Below are positions 7,996-15,427 of a DNA stretch of 38,418 nt, one piece after another. The notes under the pieces were generated by a model. That model did not search any database and was not told where the DNA came from. It was given only the letters and a program-made list of their open reading frames with translations. Position numbers and translations under genes: made by a program. Source of the stretch: CALVLD01 sp964467585 (GTDB taxonomy: Bacteria > Bacillota > Clostridia > Christensenellales > CAG-138); contig CAYXRF010000014.1 in assembly GCA_964467585.1 (NCBI GenBank), positions 1-38,418 of the forward strand, read 5' to 3'. Position 1 is the first letter of the stretch. Each line of letters opens with the position of its first letter.

Positions 7996-8781
7996 CTATA
8001 TCACAAAGCGTTCGCGGAGCTTAGCGGCAATATAATCCGCTGAGGATTCCGCATCAAGGCTGACTATCTCACCCTTGGACTTGAGCGGCTTGGGGAAGCT
8101 CTCTTTCACACGGGTGGGAGAACCCTTTAAGCCAATGTTTTCATCCGCGACAGGAACGTCCGGACGAGTCCAAACCGTAACCTGCTTTTCACGATAGGCG
8201 GAGAATATGCCGCCCGGCGTCATATAGCGGGGACGGTTAAGCTCGGTAAGAGCGGTGACAAGGCAGGGCATTTTAACACGGATGACCTGATAGCTGTCTT
8301 CAAACTGACGCTTGACTATCAGAAAATCGCCAACAAGACGAATTTCTTCCGCATAGCTGACGTTTGGAATGCCCAGATGCTCCGCCATCTGCGGCCCCAC
8401 CTGAGCGGTGTCTCCGTCGATAGCCTGACGTCCTGTAAACACTATGTCGAACGGCAGCTTGGAGACTGCGGCGGCAAGCGTTGACGAGGTTGCCCATGTG
8501 TCCGCGCCGCCGAACGCTCTGTCTGTTACAAGGTACGCGTCGTCCGCGCCCATTGCAAGCGCCTCGCGCAGAACCGCGTCCGCCTGAGGCGGCCCCATTG
8601 AAACAACGCTGACGTGCGCACCTATGGTATCCTTAAAGCGCAGCGCCGCTTCAAGCCCCGCTTTATCGTCCGGGTTCATAATTGAGGGAACTCCGTCTCG
8701 AATAAGCGTGCCCGTCTTTGGGTCAAGCTTTACCTCGTTTGTGTCCGGAACCTGCTTTATACAAACAACTATGTTAAGCAT
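7996..8781 (-). CDS. etfB: Electron transfer flavoprotein beta subunit
   Basis: Beta subunit of the ETF, 261 residues, the standard length. It begins with the typical VVCIKQVPDTNEVKLDPKTG. The family pattern near residues 120-140 (FTGRQAIDGDTAQVGPQMAEHL) forms the nucleotide-binding loop that holds AMP or, in bifurcating ETFs, a second FAD. The ATG has a strong GGGGAGGAAG site. It sits between bcd and etfA in the classic bcd-etfB-etfA order. Confidence 0.94.
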   Translation of the reverse strand: MLNIVVCIKQVPDTNEVKLDPKTGTLIRDGVPSIMNPDDKAGLEAALRFKDTIGAHVSVVSMGPPQADAVLREALAMGADDAYLVTDRAFGGADTWATSSTLAAAVSKLPFDIVFTGRQAIDGDTAQVGPQMAEHLGIPNVSYAEEIRLVGDFLIVKRQFEDSYQVIRVKMPCLVTALTELNRPRYMTPGGIFSAYREKQVTVWTRPDVPVADENIGLKGSPTRVKESFPKPLKSKGEIVSLDAESSADYIAAKLRERFVI

Positions 8782-8797
8782 ATGTACTTCCTCCCCT

Positions 8798-9937
8798 TCA
8801 GCTGAGCAGACTGCCCGCGATGACCATACGCTGCACCTCGCTTGTGCCCTCGTATATCTCGGTGATCTTCGCGTCGCGCATCATGCGTTCGATGGGATAT
8901 TCCCGTGTGTAGCCATAGCCGCCGTGCAGCTGGACGCACTTGGTGGTGACGTCCATTGCCGTTTCGGAAGCGACAAGCTTTGCCATTGCCGCCTCAACGC
9001 TGAAACGCTTCTGGGTATCCTTTGCCATTGCCGCCTTGTAGACAAGCAGCTTTGCGGACTCCACCTTTGCCGCCATTTCAGCGATTCTGAACTGAGTGTT
9101 TTGAAAATCGGATATGTGACGTCCGAACTGCTTGCGCTCCTTAACGTAGGCGATTGTCGCCTCCAGTGCGCCCTCAGCAATGCCAAGCGCCTGCGCCGCA
9201 ATGCCTATCCTGCCGCCGTCAAGCGTGCCCATGGCGATTGAAAAGCCCTTGCCCTCCGCACCCAGCAGGTTTGCCTTGGGAATGCGGCAGTCGCGGAAAA
9301 TAAGCTCATAGGTGGACGAGCCGCGAATGCCCAGCTTTTTCTCCTTTGTGCCGAATGTGAAGCCGGGAGTGTTTTTTTCAACAATAAATGCGGATATACC
9401 CTTTGTGCCCTTTGACGGGTCTGTCATTGCAAATATGACATAGACGTCCGCTTCCTTGCCGTTGGTTATAAATATCTTACTGCCGTTAAGAACATACTCG
9501 TCGCCGTCAACAACGGCTCGAGTCTGCACGCCCGCGGCGTCCGTACCGGCGGATGGCTCTGTCAGCGCAAAAGCGCCAAGCAGCTTGCCCGAAGCAAGTG
9601 GAATGAGATACTTCTGCTTTTGCTCCGCCGTGCCGTACTTGAGTATCGGGTCGCAGCAAAGCGATGTGTGAGCGGAGATTATAACCCCCGTTGTGGCGCA
9701 GCGCTTTGAAACCTCCTCCACGCAGAGAACATAGGCAAGGCTGTCGCAGCCCTGACCTCCAAATTCGCGCGGCACAGGTATGCCCATAAAGCCATACTTT
9801 TGCAGCTTTTCAACCGTGTTTCTCGGAAATTCCTCCGTGTCGTCTACCTCTTTGGCATAGGGCTTGACCTCGTTTTCGGCAAATTCCGAAAACAATGTTC
9901 TCGCCATGAGGTGCTCGGAGTCCAATGTAAAATCCAT
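8798..9937 (-). CDS. bcd: Acyl-CoA dehydrogenase, short-chain/butyryl-CoA type
   Basis: FAD enzyme that interconverts acyl-CoA and enoyl-CoA; together with EtfBA it most likely reduces crotonyl-CoA to butyryl-CoA. The 379 residues match the family. FAD and substrate motifs are FALTEPSAGTDA, KIFITNG and the C-terminal QLHGGYGYTREYPIERMMRDAKITEIYEGTSEVQ region, which includes the catalytic Glu (in IYEGTSE) and the adenine-contacting residues. The frame is open back to 10018, but MDFTLDSEHLM at 9937 has a GGAGGA site and the upstream part contains the promoter. Thiolase, crotonase and hydroxybutyryl-CoA dehydrogenase genes are not in this window. Confidence 0.93.
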   Translation of the reverse strand: MDFTLDSEHLMARTLFSEFAENEVKPYAKEVDDTEEFPRNTVEKLQKYGFMGIPVPREFGGQGCDSLAYVLCVEEVSKRCATTGVIISAHTSLCCDPILKYGTAEQKQKYLIPLASGKLLGAFALTEPSAGTDAAGVQTRAVVDGDEYVLNGSKIFITNGKEADVYVIFAMTDPSKGTKGISAFIVEKNTPGFTFGTKEKKLGIRGSSTYELIFRDCRIPKANLLGAEGKGFSIAMGTLDGGRIGIAAQALGIAEGALEATIAYVKERKQFGRHISDFQNTQFRIAEMAAKVESAKLLVYKAAMAKDTQKRFSVEAAMAKLVASETAMDVTTKCVQLHGGYGYTREYPIERMMRDAKITEIYEGTSEVQRMVIAGSLLS

Positions 9938-9968
9938 ACTATCCTCCGTTGCGAAACGCTTCGCATAT

Positions 9969-10000
9969 TTGACGCAGCACCTGTACGGATACTGCGTCAA
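9969..10000. promoter_or_regulatory. Perfect 9-bp inverted repeat at the bcd transcription start (candidate operator)
   Basis: TTGACGCAG (9969-9977) and CTGCGTCAA (9992-10000) are exact inverse copies 14 bp apart. The upstream arm begins 5 bp after the -10 hexamer, so the repeat covers the expected start site and early leader. It could bind a dimeric repressor or fold as a 5' hairpin. The sequence is not a Rex-type site. Confidence 0.6.
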
Positions 10001-10004
10001 TACT

Positions 10005-10033
10005 ATTATAACGCGCACCCTTTATCTTATCAA
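10005..10033 (-). promoter_or_regulatory. Promoter of the bcd-etfB-etfA operon
   Basis: Minus strand TTGATA (10028-10033), exactly 17 bp, TATAAT (10005-10010). Confidence 0.85.
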
Positions 10034-10081
10034 CCCAATTTGCCATATTAAAAAGTTATATTCGTGCTTAAAAATGATATG

Positions 10082-10110
10082 ACGCCGCTTGTATCAAAAC
10101 GAGCGGCGCC
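10082..10110 (-). terminator. Hairpin after the lipoprotein gene (possible terminator)
   Basis: A GC-rich stem (GGCGCCGCTCG opposite CAAGCGGCGTC on the minus strand) lies about 40 bp beyond the stop at 10152, with a TTTTT tract about 7 nt after the stem. Position fits a terminator for the 13700-10152 pair; the distance to the T-tract is unusual. Confidence 0.5.
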
Positions 10111-10151
10111 TCTGTGTCGTTCTATATACGCAACGGTATTATAATCACGCT

Positions 10152-11447
10152 TTAACCTATACCGTTTTCTTCCCTGTATTTATTGTCGCGTCCCATATCG
10201 ATAAGATCCTGACGCGTGTATGGAAGCATCTCGGGAACCGCAAAGCGGAAGGAGCTGTCAAGCGGTATTCTCACAATCTGAACGACGTCCTCTTTTAGCA
10301 TCAGCATATATATTTCGTTGACAGAGTATGCCTTGATGCAGCCGCTTAAGCTGTAATCCCATGAGCGCAGCGACATATAATCGAACGCGTCAAAGCCCGC
10401 AACAAGGCTTCCGTTTGCATCCAACGCCCCAACAAAGAAATAATCGTAGGCATAGTCCATCACCGTGCCGTCCGCAAGCGTGGGATAGCAGTTGCAGTTA
10501 TAGGAAGCTACATACCCCGTTTCGCTCTGAAAATACATCTTTTGTGCATACGCGCTGTCGCTGAATGTGATATCGTCTCTTGATACGCTTACCTCGTCCA
10601 CAAAAACGAAGCTGCCGCTGTCTATTGAGTATCGACGAATGAGCCCGGGCATCCCGCCGTCTGTCATCTCAAGCAGCACTCTGCCATCGGGCAGAGTTAC
10701 GCTGCCCTTCAAATTCATATCGCTTTCAAGGCTGTCGCTGCCCTCGATCAAGCATGTAGGCCAATTTGTTATGGTTTTAACCCTGTTGGAGTTTTCGTCA
10801 AACGCCCTAAGCTCCCTTTGACCTGTGACGCCGTTGGAATAATCGACATACCAAAGCCCATCGACAAATACGCAGCCCCACATGAAGCGTGAATCGGTAT
10901 GCTCAAGCTCAATGGTGTTTACAAGCTCGCCATTCGAAAACTGATATATGCGGAACAACGTGCCGTCAAGTATGTAAGCGCCGCCGTCGCCATAAACGCC
11001 CCAATCAATAATTGAGCCTCTGCTCCCTGATTTGGGCAGCAGAGGGCTGCCCGCTTCCACCTGCTTCGAGTACGAACCGGGATTGATAAAAATCAGGCAG
11101 CTGCCGTCGTATTCCGACTTGGGTATAAGCATTTCAAAGCTTGTTGCGGATTCCCAGTCCGGAGCGCCCGATGGCAGGTCGTAGGCGTCCTCATACGAGT
11201 TGCACAGCTTAAGCGGAAGCGTAAGCATAACGTCATAATCGGTAAACGGGGCGGGAGTTATGTGGGCATATGCCGTTGGAGCGGCGGTTGACGCCGTTGT
11301 GGGAGCTGTCGTGACGTCTGCCGCCGTGGGTGTGAACGTTGGCGCGTCCGTTTGCACCGGCTTATTCGTCACTGTGGAGCAGGCGGTGAGCATAGCCGCA
11401 ATCAGCAGCATGGAAAGCGCTGACAGAATAAACTTGGAATGCTTCAT
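10152..11447 (-). CDS. Secreted lipoprotein with propeller-like repeats
   Basis: A 431-residue protein with a type II signal peptide: positively charged start, hydrophobic core and lipobox LTAC (Cys23), so it should be anchored on the outer face of the membrane. A Thr/Pro/Ala-rich linker (about 25-65) follows. The rest consists of short beta-strand-like blocks with repeated DG and GxL elements (for example LPDGRVLLEM, LADGTVMDY, LDANGSLVAGF), suggesting a beta-propeller. Similar blocks occur in the N-terminal half of the product of the adjacent gene, 9 bp upstream, so the two are probably related and co-transcribed. GAGGAG precedes the ATG. Function unknown. Confidence 0.75.
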   Translation of the reverse strand: MKHSKFILSALSMLLIAAMLTACSTVTNKPVQTDAPTFTPTAADVTTAPTTASTAAPTAYAHITPAPFTDYDVMLTLPLKLCNSYEDAYDLPSGAPDWESATSFEMLIPKSEYDGSCLIFINPGSYSKQVEAGSPLLPKSGSRGSIIDWGVYGDGGAYILDGTLFRIYQFSNGELVNTIELEHTDSRFMWGCVFVDGLWYVDYSNGVTGQRELRAFDENSNRVKTITNWPTCLIEGSDSLESDMNLKGSVTLPDGRVLLEMTDGGMPGLIRRYSIDSGSFVFVDEVSVSRDDITFSDSAYAQKMYFQSETGYVASYNCNCYPTLADGTVMDYAYDYFFVGALDANGSLVAGFDAFDYMSLRSWDYSLSGCIKAYSVNEIYMLMLKEDVVQIVRIPLDSSFRFAVPEMLPYTRQDLIDMGRDNKYREENGIG

Positions 11448-11456
11448 TTTGTCTCC

Positions 11457-13700
11457 TCATTCAGGCAATAAGCCTGTTATTTTTTTGCAAGGGAGTATCG
11501 GAACAATAGATATTGTTCTCTGCTTGGCTGTTGATATTCTGCCGCATATGCCGCACCTGTAGTTTAGACCATACGGTTTCCATATATGATCCGAGTATAT
11601 TGCATATGAACAAACAGTGCAGCTACACCAATGTTGGGTGGCATTGCTGCTGTAGGATGTGCCGGCAGTGTGGTTGTTCTGTGTTCCTGCCTTGTTGCAA
11701 ACAGTACAATAGTGCCAGTGTTTGGTAGAATTTGTCATATAGCCTATAGACCACGTATGTGCTTCTGGACTGCCTATGAATTGACAGTCTTCATCTTGGC
11801 ACTTTAAGAAGTGTACGCTTCCATTGTATTCAATCACCAAATCACAGGTAGCATGCCAAGGATTCTTGAGTATGTAACGCGAACTAAGCGACGATAATGA
11901 CATGCTTCTGATGCTTGCCTTGCCGGTGGTTGTTTTTGTTGTGTCGTACACAGTAAGAGTATTGTTGCTGCTATTGAAGGTCGCATGCATCATTATGTGA
12001 CCATGCCGTACATTATTATTGTCATAGTAACTATATACCCAGTAATCCATTCGTTGAGCCGATTGAGCAAGCAAACTCAGGTTTTCTGCAGTACGTTGAA
12101 ACCCATAGGTGGAATAATACGTCTCAGTTGTTGGTCGCCCGTCTGTGCAATACGCGTTAATGGCATACCCTGAGCAATCCGCACCGCACGCTTTTTGGTG
12201 GTGCAAGCTTGAGTCTGCAATATTTCCGGCGCTATGGTAGTATTGTGTGTTGCTATAGTATGTTGTTAACAGAGTGTCAAAGCTTGAAATTGAATCCTCG
12301 TCTCCTGTCGAATACGGAATACCCGACACGGTTGACCCGCTTGCCGCAGAGGCAACATAGCCCGGCAGCTCAAACGCAGTTCCGTTACCATCCCAATCAT
12401 GTTGATTAAGCGTATTGACCGTGAATGAATGCGTTGTATACGAAAGTGCCACATTGTACGCTTCGCTGTAAGTTACCGTCGCGCAGCGTACGCCGCTTCT
12501 TGTTTCGCAAGGCAACGCACTGCTTTGTGTGGAATTTGATACATGGTTTTCAATTATTGCAACAGCCGTGGAAAGCCCAAGCCGAACGATGCTGACCGTG
12601 CCTTTATCGCACACCATTTCGTAGAATGCATTATCCTCACCAAGGGCAATATGCTGGGATGGCAGCGCGTATCTGGTATCGTTGTCGACAATCGATCCTG
12701 CAATCAAATTGCTGTTTTTATCATATACGCGCAATGTATTATCACCCGTCAGACTACCGTTCTTGTCCAGCAGAGCGCTGCAGCAGTACACATACAGATT
12801 GCCGTTCCCGTCAACGCCCTTGATATCAATGCCCATGCCCACCGATGAGAATTTCCAACTATAGCCTCCATACTTTATATTGAAATATTCGTCATCGCAA
12901 GCTATGTTATAAATATCGCTGCACTTCACAAATTCACCGTTGACCAGCCTGTAATTACCGTATATGGATGCGCATACTACAAGCTCACGGTTATCGACGC
13001 GCAGTGAAGCCACAAGCGGGCCCATGTCGACCTCATATACATCGTAATTATCGTCTGCATTTGGATTGAATATGGATTCAACCGCCTTTGGCAGCTGATA
13101 GGAAAAAGTGTTTTCGCCGCTAAATTCGTATATTTTGCTGGTTATGTTGTCCAATACGTAGAAGCTGTCGCCTATGACCGCCATCTTATATGGAAGCACC
13201 GCAACGCTGACGTCTATCAGCCGCTCCTCTTTACCGCTTGCCATGTTGTAGATGCGTATATACTTGCCGTATGTGTCGAGTATTGCCGCTCTGCCGTCGC
13301 TCATTACACAAAAGCCCTCCGGTGCGAGATACGTCCTGCCAACGGCTCCGTCGCCATCACCATCAGCATAATAGGCGTATGTGAGCATATCTCGGCTTTT
13401 CTCGGATGATGATCCATACGGCACTTCGCAAACAGGAATCTGCATCACACTTTCAATGATGGGCTTTGATGAAATTTCGAGCGTTTCATAAGTAAACTCG
13501 GGATTGGATGTTTGAACTTCAGAACCTTCTGCCACCCGGCAGTCTTCACTATCGGGAACGTCGGAGCATACCTCATCGGTTGCGGGGCAGCATGTTTTTT
13601 CGCATACATGCGCGCCGCCGCCATGTACGGCAATGCAATTACCGGACACGGCAAACAGTGTCAGCACAGAAAGGAAAATTGAGATAATTCCGGATTTCAT
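11457..13700 (-). CDS. Secreted propeller protein with NlpC/P60-like cysteine peptidase domain
   Basis: A 747-residue exported protein (hydrophobic signal peptide at residues 4-24, no clear lipobox). Residues about 90-390 form strand-rich blocks with NHL-like phrases (LAPEGFCVMSDGRAAILDTYG), indicating a beta-propeller. A second part has GADCSGYAINAYC near residue 507 and HGHIMMHA near residue 568; a Cys in a DCSG context followed by a His about 60 residues on is the NlpC/P60 or amidase-type arrangement, so cell-wall peptide or amide cleavage is plausible. The last 120 residues hold two or three HTW...HWHYCTVC-type units, the Cys/His repeats common in Firmicutes surface proteins. AGGGAGG precedes the ATG. 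The catalytic assignment is inference. Confidence 0.75.
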   Translation of the reverse strand: MKSGIISIFLSVLTLFAVSGNCIAVHGGGAHVCEKTCCPATDEVCSDVPDSEDCRVAEGSEVQTSNPEFTYETLEISSKPIIESVMQIPVCEVPYGSSSEKSRDMLTYAYYADGDGDGAVGRTYLAPEGFCVMSDGRAAILDTYGKYIRIYNMASGKEERLIDVSVAVLPYKMAVIGDSFYVLDNITSKIYEFSGENTFSYQLPKAVESIFNPNADDNYDVYEVDMGPLVASLRVDNRELVVCASIYGNYRLVNGEFVKCSDIYNIACDDEYFNIKYGGYSWKFSSVGMGIDIKGVDGNGNLYVYCCSALLDKNGSLTGDNTLRVYDKNSNLIAGSIVDNDTRYALPSQHIALGEDNAFYEMVCDKGTVSIVRLGLSTAVAIIENHVSNSTQSSALPCETRSGVRCATVTYSEAYNVALSYTTHSFTVNTLNQHDWDGNGTAFELPGYVASAASGSTVSGIPYSTGDEDSISSFDTLLTTYYSNTQYYHSAGNIADSSLHHQKACGADCSGYAINAYCTDGRPTTETYYSTYGFQRTAENLSLLAQSAQRMDYWVYSYYDNNNVRHGHIMMHATFNSSNNTLTVYDTTKTTTGKASIRSMSLSSLSSRYILKNPWHATCDLVIEYNGSVHFLKCQDEDCQFIGSPEAHTWSIGYMTNSTKHWHYCTVCNKAGTQNNHTAGTSYSSNATQHWCSCTVCSYAIYSDHIWKPYGLNYRCGICGRISTAKQRTISIVPILPCKKITGLLPE

Positions 13701-13760
13701 GTGAATAGCGCCTCCCTTACATTATTTTATCAACATACTGTATGCTGCGTGCGATATATC

Positions 13761-13865
13761 ATTGTCACACAGTACTCCTACTTATATGACGAAGCAAAGG
13801 GCAAGAAGGTTCCCGATAAGATGAAAATTTTGGATGTTATGTGTGATATGATTGTTATCACATAA
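13761..13865 (+). pseudogene. Decayed duplicate of the GyrI-like gene's promoter and start
   Basis: Positions 13761-13832 align with 13896-13966 almost base for base with one indel: the -35 (TTGTCA versus TTGACA), the -10 (TATGAC versus TATAAT), the AGCAAAGG-GCAAG stretch, the ribosome binding site (GAAGG versus GGAGG) and the start MKIL. After the start the copy diverges and ends after 14 codons (13821-13865). The hexamers have decayed in this copy, so it is probably a dead duplicate, although a leader-peptide role is not excluded. A perfect inverted repeat TGTGATA-N7-TATCACA (13842-13862) overlaps its end. Confidence 0.65.
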
Positions 13866-13896
13866 ACGAATGTCAGCGTATCTGAATTAGATGGCA

Positions 13897-13925
13897 TTGA
13901 CACACCGTTCTCCCGCTTATATAAT
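13897..13925 (+). promoter_or_regulatory. Perfect-consensus promoter for the GyrI-like/ATPase pair
   Basis: TTGACA (13897-13902), 17-bp spacer, TATAAT (13920-13925). Both hexamers are full consensus, so this two-gene unit should be strongly transcribed unless repressed. GGAGG follows 10 nt before the ATG at 13955. Confidence 0.92.
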
Positions 13926-13954
13926 ACAGCAAAGGGGCAAGGAGGTTAATTAAA

Positions 13955-14458
13955 ATGAAAATTTTATCCGCAGAAATTGAGCTTTTGCCTGATGTAAGGC
14001 TTATCGGAAGGCGTTATGCCGATGCGGACAGAAATTCACAGGGCTTATTTGCCGATCAATGGGCCGCATGGTTTGCAAGCAGCGACTGCGATAAGCTGAG
14101 GAGCTGCCGCGGCATAAAGGACGTGAGTGACGCCATGGTTGGCGCGATTCGCTGCACGGGCAATGGATTTGAGTATTGGATTTGCATGTTTATGTCCGCT
14201 GATGATACAGTCCCCGCAGGGTTCGACTTTGTTGATATACCCGCGTGCAAAATGGGAGTTGCTTATATTTACGGCAATGAAGCCTCGGGTGAGATATACG
14301 GCATGGAAGCGACAAGCGCCTGCCGGAGGGCATTTGCCGAAAGGGGCTGGCGGATTATTGAAGGCGGTTGGCAATTTGAGCGATATGTTCATCCGCGCTA
14401 TACCACGCCTGATGAAAGCGGCAATGTGATATTGGACTATTGTATTGAAATCGGCTGA
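13955..14458 (+). CDS. GyrI-like / AraC effector-binding domain protein
   Basis: A stand-alone 167-residue effector-binding domain of the kind found at the C-terminus of BmrR and Rob and in GyrI/SbmC. The pattern is typical: alternating strands at the start (IELLPDVRLIGRRYAD), VAYIYGNEASGEIYGMEATSACRRAFAERGWRI in the second half, then ERYVHPRY and a C-terminal strand with an acidic residue (LDYCIEIG). Such domains bind small hydrophobic or cationic molecules, and GyrI itself binds DNA gyrase. There is no DNA-binding domain. It is the first gene of a unit with the ATPase gene 11 bp downstream, so it may act as the sensor or partner of that ATPase. Confidence 0.8.
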   Translation: MKILSAEIELLPDVRLIGRRYADADRNSQGLFADQWAAWFASSDCDKLRSCRGIKDVSDAMVGAIRCTGNGFEYWICMFMSADDTVPAGFDFVDIPACKMGVAYIYGNEASGEIYGMEATSACRRAFAERGWRIIEGGWQFERYVHPRYTTPDESGNVILDYCIEIG

Positions 14459-14469
14459 GAGGATATAAT

Positions 14470-15339
14470 TTGGTCTATCTTAAAGCATTCAGTCTGCCCT
14501 CCGTCAATTTTGTGGAGCAGTACATAAACGATATTCTTCTGACGTGCGTAAACAACGATTATCCGTTTCGTGTGTTTACGGACAGAGGGCTTGACGATAT
14601 CCGTTTTGAGCCGATAACCATATTCTGCGGCGGCAACGGATGCGGCAAAACCACTCTGCTTAACGTCATAGCAGAAAAGCTCGGCGTGGCGCGTGGGTCT
14701 GCGTACAACCGTTCAACTATGTTTGAGGACTATATTGACGGATGCAGCTTTTCTGCGGATATTGCGGGTATTCCGAATGAAAGCCGAATAATCACCAGCG
14801 ATGATGTTTTTGATTTTATGCTTGACCTCCGCGCATATAACGAGGGCGTTGACAGCTCACGCGACAATCTTATGAAGGAGTATTTGGCGCTTAAGCAAAA
14901 CCGAAGCGGCTTTCAGCTTGGTTCAATGGACGATTACGAACAGCTTAAAAAGCTGAATGACGCAAGGTCGCGCACAATGTCCAAATATGTCAAAAGTCGA
15001 AACGAGGTTAATATCAAAAGCAAATCCAACGGTGAAAGCGCGTTTGCTTTTTTCACATCCAAAATTCAGGACAATGCGCTCTATCTGCTTGACGAGCCTG
15101 AAAACAGTCTTTCTGCACAGCTTCAGATTGAGCTTTTGCAATATCTTGAAAATGCGGTGAGGTTTTTTAACTGTCAGCTTGTTATGTCAACCCACTCCCC
15201 ATTTTTGCTTTCACTTCGCGGTGCGCGGATATACGACCTTGACGAAACACCCATACGCACGGCAAGGTGGACACAGCTTGAAAATGTGAAAACCTATTAT
15301 AACTTTTTTATGCAGAACGCCTCACGGTTTGATGTGTGA
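14470..15339 (+). CDS. AAA/ABC-like ATPase (SMC/RecF-type P-loop), stand-alone
   Basis: A 289-residue soluble ATPase with Walker A GGNGCGKTT (about 54-62), Walker B LYLLDEPENSLS in the last third, and an H-loop STHSPFLLSLRGARIYDL. This combination is the AAA_21/AAA_23 pattern of ABC-like cassettes related to RecF, Rad50 and OLD-type proteins. It lacks membrane domains, a long coiled coil and a TOPRIM nuclease. The start is TTG at 14470 with GAGAGG six bases upstream; GTG at 14473 is an alternative. Relatives often work with a partner in DNA-linked or toxin-like roles, but the only neighbour in the unit is the GyrI-like protein. The cellular role is open. Confidence 0.8.
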   Translation: MVYLKAFSLPSVNFVEQYINDILLTCVNNDYPFRVFTDRGLDDIRFEPITIFCGGNGCGKTTLLNVIAEKLGVARGSAYNRSTMFEDYIDGCSFSADIAGIPNESRIITSDDVFDFMLDLRAYNEGVDSSRDNLMKEYLALKQNRSGFQLGSMDDYEQLKKLNDARSRTMSKYVKSRNEVNIKSKSNGESAFAFFTSKIQDNALYLLDEPENSLSAQLQIELLQYLENAVRFFNCQLVMSTHSPFLLSLRGARIYDLDETPIRTARWTQLENVKTYYNFFMQNASRFDV

Positions 15340-15376
15340 CGGCTTTGTCGCATTTTTGCGGAACATTTTGCATAAT

Positions 15377-15404
15377 AAAAGGGACGGCGTTATGCCGTCC
15401 CTTT
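15377..15404. terminator. Bidirectional terminator between ATPase gene and gdhA
   Basis: GGGACGGC-GTTAT-GCCGTCCC (15381-15401) is a perfect 8-bp stem with AAAA before and TTT after, so it can stop transcription from both sides of this convergent junction; the T-tract is stronger on the minus strand. Confidence 0.85.
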
Positions 15405-15427
15405 AAGTTGCATGTAAATGCTTTTAA

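Noticed and set aside
13842..13862. CRP-type binding site (TGTGATA...TATCACA)
   Set aside because: The inner TGTGA and TCACA halves are 11 bp apart instead of 6, and CRP/FNR control is not otherwise supported.
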